From Streptomyces hyaluromycini (GTDB lineage Bacteria; Actinomycetota; Actinomycetes; Streptomycetales; Streptomycetaceae), in NCBI RefSeq assembly GCF_002217755.1, contig NZ_BCFL01000023.1:382580-446579 (forward strand): a DNA stretch of 64,000 nucleotides, in the 5' to 3' direction. The translations under genes were made by a program, and so were the position numbers. Under the pieces are notes generated by a model that worked only from the letters and a program-made list of their open reading frames with translations, did not search any database and was not told the origin of the DNA. Shown here in pieces: positions 30,494 to 39,107 of this stretch. Positions within the stretch are counted from its first letter, which is position 1. Each line of letters starts with the position of its first letter.

Positions 30494-30844
30494 ATGGAGA
30501 TTCTGGGCGCCTCCCTGCGCATCTGCGTCGACGACATCGAAACCGCGATCCCGTTCTACGAACGCCTCTCCGGCGGCAGAGCCCAACGTTTCGAGCGTGG
30601 CGGCGTCCAGGTCGCCGCGGTCGGCTCCTTCCTTCTGATGAGCGGACCCGAGGCGGAGCTGGAGGTGCTGCGCAAGGTGGCCGCGACGATCGCGGTGAAG
30701 GACGTCGACGCGGCCCGCCGGCTGCTGGACGACCTCGGCGCCCGGATCATCGCGGGGCCGGTGGCCACGCCCGCCGGCCGCAATCTGATCGCGATGCACC
30801 CGGACGGCTCGGTGTTCGAGTACGTCGACCAGCACCAGGACTGA
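30494..30844 (+). CDS. VOC-family (glyoxalase-like) protein
   Basis: This 116-residue protein is a single vicinal-oxygen-chelate fold: two beta-alpha-beta-beta-beta units, with LRICVDDIETAIPFYERLSG at residues 8-27 and the second unit starting ATIAVKDVDAARRLLDDLG near 70, ending MHPDGSVFEYVDQ. The substrate is unknown; VOC proteins range from glyoxalase and dioxygenase to drug-binding proteins. Metal ligands are not clearly placed (the typical first-unit His is absent), so it may be a binding protein. The ATG at 30494 fits the fold start; the ribosome site is weak. Convergent with the DUF5107 gene that ends at the next base. Confidence 0.78.
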   Translation: MEILGASLRICVDDIETAIPFYERLSGGRAQRFERGGVQVAAVGSFLLMSGPEAELEVLRKVAATIAVKDVDAARRLLDDLGARIIAGPVATPAGRNLIAMHPDGSVFEYVDQHQD

Positions 30845-32794
30845 TCAAAGGCCCTGCGGCCGCATCCGGAAGTCGTACCGGGCGGGCAGCGGCTCGTCAC
30901 CGAGCCGCGCCCACAGCCGGCCGATCACCTCCGACCCCTCGCGCAGGTCGGCGACCTCGAACCCGGCGTCGAACACGGCCCGGGCCGCCGTCCGCCGGCC
31001 CTCCGCGAGGAGCAGCTCCGCCTCCAGGAGCCGGAAGCGGCCGCGCTCCCGGGTCGCGGGCAGCAGCGCCTCCCACACGGCGCGGGCGTCCGCGGCCCGC
31101 CGTACCCGCAGCAGTGCCTCGACGGCCTCGCGGCCGAGCGCCGCGCAGGCCGCGGTCCACGCCTCGCCGTCGTCGGTGGGGGTACCTCCCACGCCCTTCA
31201 GGCAGTGGGGGAGCTCCCGGCACAGGTCGTCGAAGGCGTCCGCGTACCGCTCGGCGGCCCGCTCGTGCTGCCCGTACTCCTGGTCGGCGACGGCGAGACA
31301 GCGCAGCAGCGGCCACAGGGACGGGGCGAGGGGCAGGGCCCGTTCCCAGCTGCGGACGGCCTGGGCGCGGTCGCCGGCGTGCCACTGGGCGACGCCGAGG
31401 TGGTACTCGGTGTGCGGGGTGGCGGGGGCCGTCTCCAGCATGTCCCGCCAGTGCGGGGCGACCAGGGTCGGTCCGGGCGGCCGTACCCGGCGGGGTTCGG
31501 GCAGCGTGCCGGTGCGCAGCAGCTCCCGCCAGGGAGCCTGTTCCTCGGTCAGCGTCGGCTCGGCGAACGGAGTGCCGGGCAGCTTCCAGTCGGCGCGCAG
31601 CACTTCGAGGGCGCCCCAGCCGGAGCCGGTGGCGAGGAGTTCGCCGGGTTCGGTGTCGGCGTACGGCTTCCAGGCGGCGTGGGCGGCGTCGAACTCGGCG
31701 CGCGGCAGGGCGAGTTCGAGTCGATCCTCGGTGTCCTGCGGTGCTGCCGACAGCGGGCCGTAGGCCTCCAGCCAGGAGACCTCGCTCTCCGCGTCGAGGC
31801 GGACGTGTTCGAGCTGGGTGCGGGCCAGCCCGGCCTGGATCTCGCGGTAGCCGCCGGTGCCGGGTCCGCCGAGCCACTCCTGCCAGCGCCGGCCACCGGG
31901 TCCCGAGCCCCACACGAACTGTTTCCGGCCGCGCAGTTCGTCGGTGGAGGTCTGCACCAGGCCGTGGCCTTCGGCGTCGAGTGCGGCGATCCAGCGGCGC
32001 CGCCCGTCCTGGATGTCGTAGAACCAGTCGGCCGGGTAGGGGTGTCGGGCGCCGTGCGCCGGAACGGGCACCCGGTGCAGTCGGCGCTCGGGCCCGAACT
32101 CCCAGGCCTCCTCGGCCGGGACGACGATCCGGCGGTCCTCCGGTACGGCCGTGTTGGACCACCAGTAGAGCGGCACCGGGTGTTCGTGCGGGTTGCGGAC
32201 ACGGACACCTGCGTACAGGAAGTCGGAGCCGTCCGGCAGCCACAGGTCGACCTGGAAGGGCAGGTCGCGCAGCCGTTCCCACTCCCACAGCCGGAGCATC
32301 TCCCCGCCGTCGGGGGCGGGGACGCGGGCCGCGTGGAGCGGGGCGCAGGAGAGGGTGGTGTGGCCGGTGGCGCCGATGTTCCACTCGATGCCGCCGGCGT
32401 ACCAGGCGCCGTTGAGGGCGAGGTTGGCGGGCTGGAACACCGGGGTGCGGTGGAGGAGTTCGCGGCCGGTGGGCAGGTGGACGAGGGAGGCGACGCGGCC
32501 GCCGAGGCCGGGCAGGACGGTGGCGCGCAGCCGGTCGTTCTCGATCACGAGGGCGTCGAGCTCACGGGGCGTGCGGGCTCTGCCGTAGCCGTCGCGGACC
32601 CGTACCGGGAGGAGGCTGCGCAGCGGTTCCCAGCCGAGCTGGCGGGCCATGTCCCGCGGCAGGTCCTCCCGGTCGCGCTCGTCGACGTGGTGGATCTCTT
32701 CCAGGGGGCGGAGCGGCGGCAGCGGGTTGTCCGGGCCCAACTCCGCCGCGGGCAGGGTCAGTACCTCACGTCGGATCCTCGTCACGATCACCAT
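30845..32794 (-). CDS. DUF5107 protein with TPR-like C-terminus
   Basis: This 649-residue protein has an aldose-epimerase-like beta-sandwich domain (about 60-350, LRATVLPGLGGRVASLVH, GGIEWNIGATGHTTLS) and a C-terminal helical repeat part (about 430-630, EYHLGVAQWHAGDRAQAVRS, AAERYADAFDDLC). DUF5107 proteins are thought to bind carbohydrate; no activity is established here. The ATG at 32794 starts MVIVTRIRREVLTL. A palindromic element lies inside the coding frame at 31176-31213 and is read through as HCLKGVGGTPT, so it has not broken the gene. Confidence 0.82.
   Translation of the reverse strand: MVIVTRIRREVLTLPAAELGPDNPLPPLRPLEEIHHVDERDREDLPRDMARQLGWEPLRSLLPVRVRDGYGRARTPRELDALVIENDRLRATVLPGLGGRVASLVHLPTGRELLHRTPVFQPANLALNGAWYAGGIEWNIGATGHTTLSCAPLHAARVPAPDGGEMLRLWEWERLRDLPFQVDLWLPDGSDFLYAGVRVRNPHEHPVPLYWWSNTAVPEDRRIVVPAEEAWEFGPERRLHRVPVPAHGARHPYPADWFYDIQDGRRRWIAALDAEGHGLVQTSTDELRGRKQFVWGSGPGGRRWQEWLGGPGTGGYREIQAGLARTQLEHVRLDAESEVSWLEAYGPLSAAPQDTEDRLELALPRAEFDAAHAAWKPYADTEPGELLATGSGWGALEVLRADWKLPGTPFAEPTLTEEQAPWRELLRTGTLPEPRRVRPPGPTLVAPHWRDMLETAPATPHTEYHLGVAQWHAGDRAQAVRSWERALPLAPSLWPLLRCLAVADQEYGQHERAAERYADAFDDLCRELPHCLKGVGGTPTDDGEAWTAACAALGREAVEALLRVRRAADARAVWEALLPATRERGRFRLLEAELLLAEGRRTAARAVFDAGFEVADLREGSEVIGRLWARLGDEPLPARYDFRMRPQGL
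31176..31213. repeat. Small palindromic element inside DUF5107 gene
   Basis: GTGGGGGTACCTCCCACGCC then CTTCAGGCAGTGGGGGAG. The arms CTCCCAC and GTGGGGGAG can pair. A near-identical copy lies at 63913-63949. Both look like the same dispersed Streptomyces palindrome; here it adds codons in frame. Confidence 0.7.
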
Positions 32795-32867
32795 GGAACC
32801 CGGCACCGGGTGAGCTGGCCAGGGGAGCTGCCGGTCAGGATTGCGCAAAGGTCGGGCGGTGCAGAGG

Positions 32868-33431
32868 TCAGCCGGTGGTCCGCATCTCCGCCGTGATCGC
32901 CCAGCGTTCGTGGTCCCGCCAGGCCCCGTCGATGTAGATCATGTTCGGTGAGAAGCCCTCCAGCCGGAACCCGGCACCGCGGGCGAGCGCGATGGACGCG
33001 GCGTTGCCGGGCTGGGCGTTGATCTCCAGCCGGTGCAGCCGCATCGGCCCGAAGGCGTAGTCCACGACCAGGCCCATCGCCTCGCGCATCAGCCCGCGCC
33101 CGGCGGCGTGCGCGAACACGCCGTAGCCGAGCGCACCGCACTGGAAGCCGCCCTCGACGATGTTGTTGATGTTGATGAACCCGGCGATCGTCCCGTCGTG
33201 CTCCCCGGCCCCCTTCTCGCAGACCAGGAACCCGGCCTTGCTGCGGTCCTCGATCAGCCGTCCCGCGTAGCCGGCGTAGGCCGCGTCCGTGGTGGGCGGG
33301 AACAGCCAGGGCTGGTGGAGGTCCTTGCTCTCCCGGGCCCGGGCGATGAACTCGGCTCCGTCCTCGTAGGTGAAGTGGCGGATGCCCACGCGGGGGCCCT
33401 CGGCGAGATAGTGGGAAGCGGTGTGCGGCAT
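32868..33431 (-). CDS. GNAT-family N-acetyltransferase (RimJ-like)
   Basis: This 187-residue cytosolic GNAT enzyme resembles the RimJ/RimL branch that acetylates protein N-termini. The acetyl-CoA loop motif is GVFAHAAGRGLMREAMG near 104-120; the family ending LHRLEINAQPGNAASIALARGAGF is clear. The target is inferred, not shown. The ATG at 33431 starts MPHTASHYLAEGPRVG. It lies just before the LapA-like gene on the same strand (19 bp gap), so the two may be co-transcribed with the peptidase genes upstream. Confidence 0.85.
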   Translation of the reverse strand: MPHTASHYLAEGPRVGIRHFTYEDGAEFIARARESKDLHQPWLFPPTTDAAYAGYAGRLIEDRSKAGFLVCEKGAGEHDGTIAGFININNIVEGGFQCGALGYGVFAHAAGRGLMREAMGLVVDYAFGPMRLHRLEINAQPGNAASIALARGAGFRLEGFSPNMIYIDGAWRDHERWAITAEMRTTG

Positions 33432-33450
33432 CCCGTCACCCTACGCGGAG

Positions 33451-33696
33451 CTAGCTCCGGCGCTTCATGAAATACGCCCCGCAGAGCGCGCCGATGAGCC
33501 CGGTGGCCAGCAGGGCGATCCACAGAGGTGTGGTGACCACGGGGACCAGGAACCGGATCTCGGTGGCGCGGGTGTTCTCGAAGACGAAGACCAGGCCGAG
33601 GACGCCGAGCAGCAGCACGGCGATCCTGCCGGGGGTCAGCAGCACACCGCGCCGGCCGCCGGTCCGGTCCCGCTTCGCCGAGGTCTTCGGGCTCAT
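33451..33696 (-). CDS. LapA-domain small membrane protein
   Basis: This 81-residue membrane protein has a Lys/Arg-rich N-terminus and two hydrophobic helices (about 24-41 and 56-74) separated by ENTRATEIRFLVPVV, the mark of LapA/DUF1049 (PF06305) proteins. In Gram-negatives LapA helps lipopolysaccharide assembly; in Streptomyces the role is not known. The ATG at 33696 is the only sensible start (the ribosome site is weak). It lies 62 bp downstream of the S66 peptidase gene on the same strand. Confidence 0.75.
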   Translation of the reverse strand: MSPKTSAKRDRTGGRRGVLLTPGRIAVLLLGVLGLVFVFENTRATEIRFLVPVVTTPLWIALLATGLIGALCGAYFMKRRS

Positions 33697-33758
33697 GCGA
33701 CCAGGGTGGTCCCGGGGACGCGGCCGCGCCCGCCGGGCGCGGCCCTCCGGGTGAGCCC

Positions 33759-34718
33759 TCAGCGCAGCGCCGGTTCCCGCAGGGTCAGCGTGCCCGCGTC
33801 CGCGTCCAGCTCCGCGGCCACCCCGAGCGGGATGGTCAGGGCCGCCTCGCAGTGCCCGAACCCGAACTCCTCGACCACCGGCACGCCAAGCCCGCCGAGC
33901 CGGTCGGCGAGCATCGGCCGTACCTCCGCGTAGGGCCCGCACCGGTCCCAGGAGCCGAGCAGGATCCCGGCGACGCCGTCGAGCCAGCCGGACCGCAGCA
34001 GCTGGGTGATGCTCCGGTCGAGGCTGTACGGCCGCTCGCCGACGTCCTCCAGGACGAGCAGTCCGCCGCGGGCGCCGGTGTGGGTGTGCGGGGTGCCAAG
34101 GCCGGCCGCGAGCAGCCGCAGGCAGCCGCCGACGGTGACGCCCGCGGCCCGGCCGCCCACCAGCGCGGCGCCCCGGGAGGGGATGGTGCGGACCGTCTCC
34201 GGGGCGAAGAGGGTGGCCCGCAGATGGTCCTGTGCCTCGGTGCTCTTGACGAAGTCGGCGCCCGCGGCCACCGGCCCGTACAGGGTGGCGAGCCCGAGCC
34301 GGGTCGCGAACGCCTCGTGCAGCACGGTGGCGTCGCTGAAGCCGACGAACGCCTTCGGGCCGGCCGCGCGCATCGCCTCCCAGTCGAGCAGGTCGACGAG
34401 GCGCTGTGCGCCGTAGCCGCCGCGCGCGCAGAGCACCGCGGACACGGACGGGTCGCACCAGGCCTGCTGGAGGTCGGCCGCGCGGTCCGCGTCGGAGCCC
34501 GCGAGGTACCCCAGCTCGCCGTCCGTGGCGAGCACATGGGGTGCCACGACCGGGTCCAGGTCCCAGCCGCGCAGGATGTCGAGGCCCGCCTGGAGCCGCT
34601 CCTCCACCACCGGCCCGCTCGGCGCCACGACGGCCACCCGCGCTCCGGCGGAGAGCCTCGACGGCCTGGTCAGTCCGGTCACTCCAGTCGCTTCGGCCGC
34701 TTTGGTCACTTCGGTCAC
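33759..34718 (-). CDS. LD-carboxypeptidase (S66 family)
   Basis: This 319-residue protein is an S66-family serine carboxypeptidase; relatives cleave the D-Ala from cytoplasmic murein tetrapeptides (LdcA) or inactivate microcin C (MccF). The S66 features are the GGYGAQR turn, the nucleophile in VGFSDATVL near 120, Glu in LEDVGERPYSLDR and His in GFGHCEAALTIPLG. The GTG at 34718 overlaps the stop of the S9 gene (GTGA) and is preferred over GTG 34709. It is the last of four consecutive peptidase genes. Confidence 0.85.
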   Translation of the reverse strand: MTEVTKAAEATGVTGLTRPSRLSAGARVAVVAPSGPVVEERLQAGLDILRGWDLDPVVAPHVLATDGELGYLAGSDADRAADLQQAWCDPSVSAVLCARGGYGAQRLVDLLDWEAMRAAGPKAFVGFSDATVLHEAFATRLGLATLYGPVAAGADFVKSTEAQDHLRATLFAPETVRTIPSRGAALVGGRAAGVTVGGCLRLLAAGLGTPHTHTGARGGLLVLEDVGERPYSLDRSITQLLRSGWLDGVAGILLGSWDRCGPYAEVRPMLADRLGGLGVPVVEEFGFGHCEAALTIPLGVAAELDADAGTLTLREPALR

Positions 34719-36649
34719 TTCACCAGTTCCAGCTCGGGGATTCCGGGCACGTCCAGCCCGAACACCTGAGCGTAAAGGGCGAGCTCGGACTCCAGCGCGC
34801 GGACCAGGGTGTCCGCGCGCCGGAAGCCGTGTCCCTCGCCCGCGAAGGTGAGGTAGGCGTGCGGCACCGGGCGGCCGTCGAGCCGGGCGAGGAAGCGCTC
34901 GCACTGCGCGGGCGGGCAGATCACGTCGTCCAGCCCCTGGAGCAGCAGGAAGGGCGCGGTGAGCCGGTCGGCGTGTTCGCTCGGCGACCGCTCGACGTAC
35001 CGCTCGGGGACCTCGGCAAGCGGGCCGATCAGGGATTCCAGGTACTGGGACTCGAAGTCGTGGGTCTCCCCCGCGCCCCAGCTGGTGAGGTCGAGGACGG
35101 GGTAGGAGATGGTGCCGCAGGCGTAGACGTCGGTGCCGGTCAGGGAGGCGGCGGTGGTCCAGCCGCCGGCGCTGCCGCCGCGGATCGCGAGCCGGGCGCG
35201 GTCGGCGGTGCCCTCCGCGGCGAGGGCGAGCGCGACGGCCGCGCAGTCCTCGACGTCGACCACGCCCCACTGTTCGCGCAGCCGCTCCCGGTACTCCCGC
35301 CCGTATCCGGTGGAGCCGCCGTAGTTGACCTCGGCGACGCCGATGCCCCGGGAGGTGAAGTAGGCGATCGCGAGGTCGAGGACGAGCGGTGTCCTGCTGG
35401 TGGGGCCGCCGTGTGCCCAGACGACGTACGGCGGCAGCTCGCCCTCGGGGGCGGTGTGGCCGGGGTGGTGGGGCGGATAGATGTGGGCGTGCACCTCGCG
35501 GCCGCCGGGACCGGCGAAGGTGCGGACCTGCGGTTCGGGGTAGTAGGCGGGGTCGACCGGGTCCCGGTGCGGGGTGCCGGCGACGCGGGTGCGGCCGGAG
35601 GCGGTGTCGAGTTCGACGACCTCGTGGGCGGTGCGCGGGCCGGCGCCGACCGCGAGCACGCGGGTGCCGTGCACGGCGAGGGTGGCGGAGTACTCGGTCC
35701 ACGGTCCGGCGGCGTCGGCGATCTCGCCGGTCTCCGGATCGAGTATCCCGAGTGCCAGCGGCCCACGGCCGTGCAGGACGGCGACGAGTCCGTTGTCCAG
35801 CGGCGCGAACCAGTTCTGGCCGAGCCGCCAGAGCGGCCCGGCGAACTCCTCCGCGCGCGGGCACAGGGGTTCGTGGTCGCGGTAGAGGTTCCACCAGCCG
35901 CTGCGGTCGCTGGTGTACAGCAGCCGGTCGTCCGCGGACCACTCCACCTGCGCGACGGCCTCCGCCGGACCGCCGGCCACGGTGCGGACCGAGTGCAGGG
36001 TTCCGTCGGCGCCGACCTCGCCGACCAGCAGTTCCGTGCCGTCCCATGGCATCCGCGGATGGTCCCAGGCGAGCCAGGCGGCCCGGCGCCCGTCGTGCGT
36101 CAGGCGTGGCCCGGTGACGAACCGGTGCCGCTCGGCGGTGAGTTCGCGTACGGCGGCCCGGTCCTCGGCGGCCGAGCCGTCCAGCGGTACGGCGGCGAGC
36201 ACCCGCCGTACGTCGGTGGGTGCGGCTCCCGTGAACTCCTCCAGGACGCACCAGACTTCGCCCCGGTCGAGCAGCAACTGCGGGTCGGCCCAGCGGTGTC
36301 CGGGCGGGGTCAGCGGCCGCGGTGCCTCACCGGGCCGGTACAGGTACAGCCGCTGGTCGTCGAAGTGGACGAAGACCAGCAGGGGTTCACCGCCGCCGTC
36401 GGGTACGGCACCGGCCCACGGCCGTCCGCCGTACTCGATGACGCGGCTGCGGACGTTCCACGGCGCGGGCAGCACGGACTCCCCGGTGCTGCCGCGTACC
36501 AGGGTCCTGCGGCCGCCCTCCGCCGGCCGGGGCTCGGTCCACCAGGGCTCGTCCCCGACGAAGCCCACCCACTCGGCGAAGCCGTCGTGCGCCGCCGCCA
36601 GGGCCGCGTCGATGGGTGAGGGCCAGGAGCCGTACGCCTTCGTCTCCAC
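34715..36649 (-). CDS. Prolyl-oligopeptidase-family (S9) peptidase
   Basis: This 644-residue cytosolic peptidase has a beta-propeller N-terminal part (about 50-370) and a C-terminal alpha/beta-hydrolase domain with the nucleophile GGSAGG near 480, Asp in GLDDVICPP near 575 and His in GEGHGF near 610. This is the acylaminoacyl/dipeptidyl-peptidase class of S9. The GTG at 36649 follows AGGAG with 5-base spacing and begins the conserved KAYGSWPSPI; the upstream frame runs into the M20 gene. It overlaps the S66 gene and lies 46 bp after the M20 gene. Confidence 0.88.
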   Translation of the reverse strand: METKAYGSWPSPIDAALAAAHDGFAEWVGFVGDEPWWTEPRPAEGGRRTLVRGSTGESVLPAPWNVRSRVIEYGGRPWAGAVPDGGGEPLLVFVHFDDQRLYLYRPGEAPRPLTPPGHRWADPQLLLDRGEVWCVLEEFTGAAPTDVRRVLAAVPLDGSAAEDRAAVRELTAERHRFVTGPRLTHDGRRAAWLAWDHPRMPWDGTELLVGEVGADGTLHSVRTVAGGPAEAVAQVEWSADDRLLYTSDRSGWWNLYRDHEPLCPRAEEFAGPLWRLGQNWFAPLDNGLVAVLHGRGPLALGILDPETGEIADAAGPWTEYSATLAVHGTRVLAVGAGPRTAHEVVELDTASGRTRVAGTPHRDPVDPAYYPEPQVRTFAGPGGREVHAHIYPPHHPGHTAPEGELPPYVVWAHGGPTSRTPLVLDLAIAYFTSRGIGVAEVNYGGSTGYGREYRERLREQWGVVDVEDCAAVALALAAEGTADRARLAIRGGSAGGWTTAASLTGTDVYACGTISYPVLDLTSWGAGETHDFESQYLESLIGPLAEVPERYVERSPSEHADRLTAPFLLLQGLDDVICPPAQCERFLARLDGRPVPHAYLTFAGEGHGFRRADTLVRALESELALYAQVFGLDVPGIPELELVK

Positions 36650-36695
36650 GTTCTCTCCTACTCGCCGATGCCGTGCTGCTCCGTGCTGTGCCGTG

Positions 36696-38000
36696 CTATG
36701 CCGTGCGCAGGAAGCGGTCCAGGACCTGGACGCCGAAGTGCAGGGCCTCGACGGGGACGCGCTCGTCGACGCCGTGGAACAGGGCCTGGTAGTCCAGGTC
36801 CTCGGGGAGCTTGAGCGGGGCGAAGCCGTAGCCGGTGATGCCGAGCCGGGAGAACTGCTTGGCGTCGGTGCCGCCCGACATGCAGTACGGCACCACATGC
36901 CCGTCGGGGGCGAACTCCTCGACGGCGGCCCGCATCCGGGCGTACGTCGGGGAGTCCAGCGGCGCCTGGAGGGCGACCTCGCGGTGGTGGAACTCCCAGT
37001 CGACGTCGGGGCCGGTGAGGCGGTCGAGGGTGACGCGGAACTCGTCCTCGGTGCCGTACAGATAGCGTCCGTCGACGAAGGCGACGGCCTCGCCGGGGAT
37101 CACGTTGACCTTGTAACCGGCGTTCAGCATGGTCGGGTTGGCGCTGTTGCGGACGGTGGCCTCGACCAGCCTGGCGGCCGGGCCGAGCTTGTCGAGGAGC
37201 AGGTCGACCTCGGTGAGGTCGGGTTCGATGCCGTAGAGGGCGGCGAGTTCGGTGAGGGCGGCGGAGACCGTCGGGGTGAGCCGCAGCGGCCACCGGTGCT
37301 CGCCGATGCGGGTGACGGCGGCGGCGAGGCGCGTGACCGCGTTCTCCTGGTTGACCTTGGAGCCGTGTCCGGCCCGGCCGCGCGCGGTGAGCTTGAGCCA
37401 GGCCGTGCCGCGCTCCCCGGCGGCGACCGGGTAGAGGTGCCGTCCGGTGCCGTCGTGGAAGGTGAAGGCGCCGGACTCGCCGACGCCCTCGGTGCAGCCC
37501 TCGAACAGTTCGGGGTGGTGGTCGGCGAGGAACCCGGAGCCGTCGACCGCGCTGGCCTCCTCGTCGGCGGTGAACGCGACGACGATGTCCCGCCGCGGCC
37601 GTACCCCGTCCCGGGCCCAGGCCCGCACCACCGCCAGGATCATCGCGTCCATGTTCTTCATGTCGACGGCGCCCCGCCCCCACACGACCCCGTCGCGGAC
37701 CTCCCCGGAGAACGGGTCGACACTCCAGTCGGCGGCCTGTGCGGGTACGACGTCGAGGTGGCCGTGGACAAGCAGTGCGTCGGCGGCGGGCTCGGTGCCC
37801 TCGATGCGGGCGACGACGTTGGTGCGCCCCGCGGTCCGCTCGAGAAGGATCGGCTCCAGGCCCGCTTCCGCGAGCCGCTCGGCCGCGTACTCGGCGGCGG
37901 GCCGCTCCCGGCAGTCGCCGCCGCCGAAGTTGCTGGTGTCGATCCGGATCAGTTCGGAGGTGAACCGGACCACCTCGTCCAGTGCCTGCTGGTCAGCCAT
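36696..38000 (-). CDS. M20-family zinc peptidase
   Basis: This 434-residue enzyme has the di-zinc site of M20 peptidases: HGHLDVVPA near 80, the bridging Asp in GRGAVDMK near 110, DEEAS near 145 and a final His in LFHGVDERV near 405. A dimerisation insert lies at about 185-290. Relatives remove N-terminal residues from peptides or deacetylate amino acids; no substrate is evident. The ATG at 38000 follows GAGGAGCAGT. It overlaps the M55 gene by 8 bp, so the two are translated together. Confidence 0.88.
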   Translation of the reverse strand: MADQQALDEVVRFTSELIRIDTSNFGGGDCRERPAAEYAAERLAEAGLEPILLERTAGRTNVVARIEGTEPAADALLVHGHLDVVPAQAADWSVDPFSGEVRDGVVWGRGAVDMKNMDAMILAVVRAWARDGVRPRRDIVVAFTADEEASAVDGSGFLADHHPELFEGCTEGVGESGAFTFHDGTGRHLYPVAAGERGTAWLKLTARGRAGHGSKVNQENAVTRLAAAVTRIGEHRWPLRLTPTVSAALTELAALYGIEPDLTEVDLLLDKLGPAARLVEATVRNSANPTMLNAGYKVNVIPGEAVAFVDGRYLYGTEDEFRVTLDRLTGPDVDWEFHHREVALQAPLDSPTYARMRAAVEEFAPDGHVVPYCMSGGTDAKQFSRLGITGYGFAPLKLPEDLDYQALFHGVDERVPVEALHFGVQVLDRFLRTA

Positions 38001-38826
38001 ACTGCTCCTCCACCGCGGCCGAGACGATCGTGGTGACCGCCTTGAAGGTGCGGATGCCGTCGTACATGGTCCCCTCGGTGTACGCCACCTTCCGCTCGCC
38101 GGTCTGCTCCACGCCGGGGACGACGGTGGCGGCCAGGGCGAGATGCTCGGCGTCGAACTCCAGGGCGATGGTGAACGGTCCGCCGGCCACCGGTTCGTGG
38201 CGCACCGCGAGCCTGGCCGCGTCCTTGGCGGCGGCGCGGATGTCGGCGGCGGTCCGGGCGGGCGTCCGGCACACGGCCGCGTACCTCGACACATGGTCCT
38301 TGACGGCGACCTTGAGGGCCTCGGGCGCGTAGCCGAGGGCGTCCTCGCAGGCCAGGTCGTCGCCGGTGACGAGGACGACCGGCACGCCGTACTCGGCGAC
38401 GACGTGCGCGTTGAGCAGGCCCTCGCTGGCGCGGACGTCGCCCAGCCAGACGCCGGTGACGGAGTTGGGGAGGTAGGTGTGGGCGAGGACGCCTTCCATG
38501 CCGGCGCCGGTGTGATAGCCGACGAAGGCGATGCCGTCGACGTCGCCGTGCTGGACGCCCTCGACCATGGACAGCGTCTTGTGGCGGCCGGTGATCATCT
38601 CGGCGCGGTCGTCGAGCTGTTCCAGGAGCAGGTTGCGCATGCTCCAGTGGGCCTCGTTGATGAGGACCTCGTCGGCGCCGCCGTCGTAGAAGCCGAGGAC
38701 GGCGGCGTTGACGTCGGAGGTGAACATCGGCCGGCACCGCTCCCACTGCGGCGCCCCGGGCAGCACGTCGCCGGGCCAGGTCACCCCGGTGGCGCCCTCC
38801 ATGTCGGCGCTGATGAGGATCTTCAT
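37993..38826 (-). CDS. M55-family D-aminopeptidase (DppA-like)
   Basis: This 277-residue protein belongs to the M55 D-amino-acid peptidases (DppA), decameric zinc enzymes that release D-amino acids from peptides, and begins with the family motif ISADMEGATGV. The conserved FVGYHTGAGMEGVLAHTY segment near 100 holds metal ligands. The first gene of the minus-strand group, ahead of M20, S9 and S66 genes; together these suggest recycling or uptake of peptides containing D-residues. The ATG at 38826 has no strong ribosome site in the 281-bp upstream gap. Confidence 0.85.
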   Translation of the reverse strand: MKILISADMEGATGVTWPGDVLPGAPQWERCRPMFTSDVNAAVLGFYDGGADEVLINEAHWSMRNLLLEQLDDRAEMITGRHKTLSMVEGVQHGDVDGIAFVGYHTGAGMEGVLAHTYLPNSVTGVWLGDVRASEGLLNAHVVAEYGVPVVLVTGDDLACEDALGYAPEALKVAVKDHVSRYAAVCRTPARTAADIRAAAKDAARLAVRHEPVAGGPFTIALEFDAEHLALAATVVPGVEQTGERKVAYTEGTMYDGIRTFKAVTTIVSAAVEEQYG

Positions 38827-39107
38827 GCTGCTTCACGTTACGCGCCGGCGGGGGAACTTCCTACGAGGCGGAACGGAGGGTGAGGCGCATGAGCATGATC
38901 GACGCGCGGCCCCTGACGCAGCTCGTCGGGCAGCCGGGGGGGGCGGCACCCGGCCTTCGCCGACACCCGCCCAGTCCTCGGCGGCGCAGCACAAGGCGAT
39001 CACCGCGAACACCAACTCGCCTTTTTGACAGGGGTGTTGCGATACTCTCGCGCTGACCGACATCGGTCGCATACGTCGCACATGTCACGCGAGAGACCGG
39101 GAATCCC

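Noticed and set aside
39025..39046. TTGACA followed by GATACT before the kinase gene as a promoter
   Set aside because: The spacing is only 10 bp, too short for a normal promoter; TTGACA alone is weak evidence.
38827..39107. Small open frames between the M55 peptidase and kinase genes
   Set aside because: They have no ribosome sites and Arg/Pro-rich shadow composition; nothing else was recognised in this 281-bp gap.
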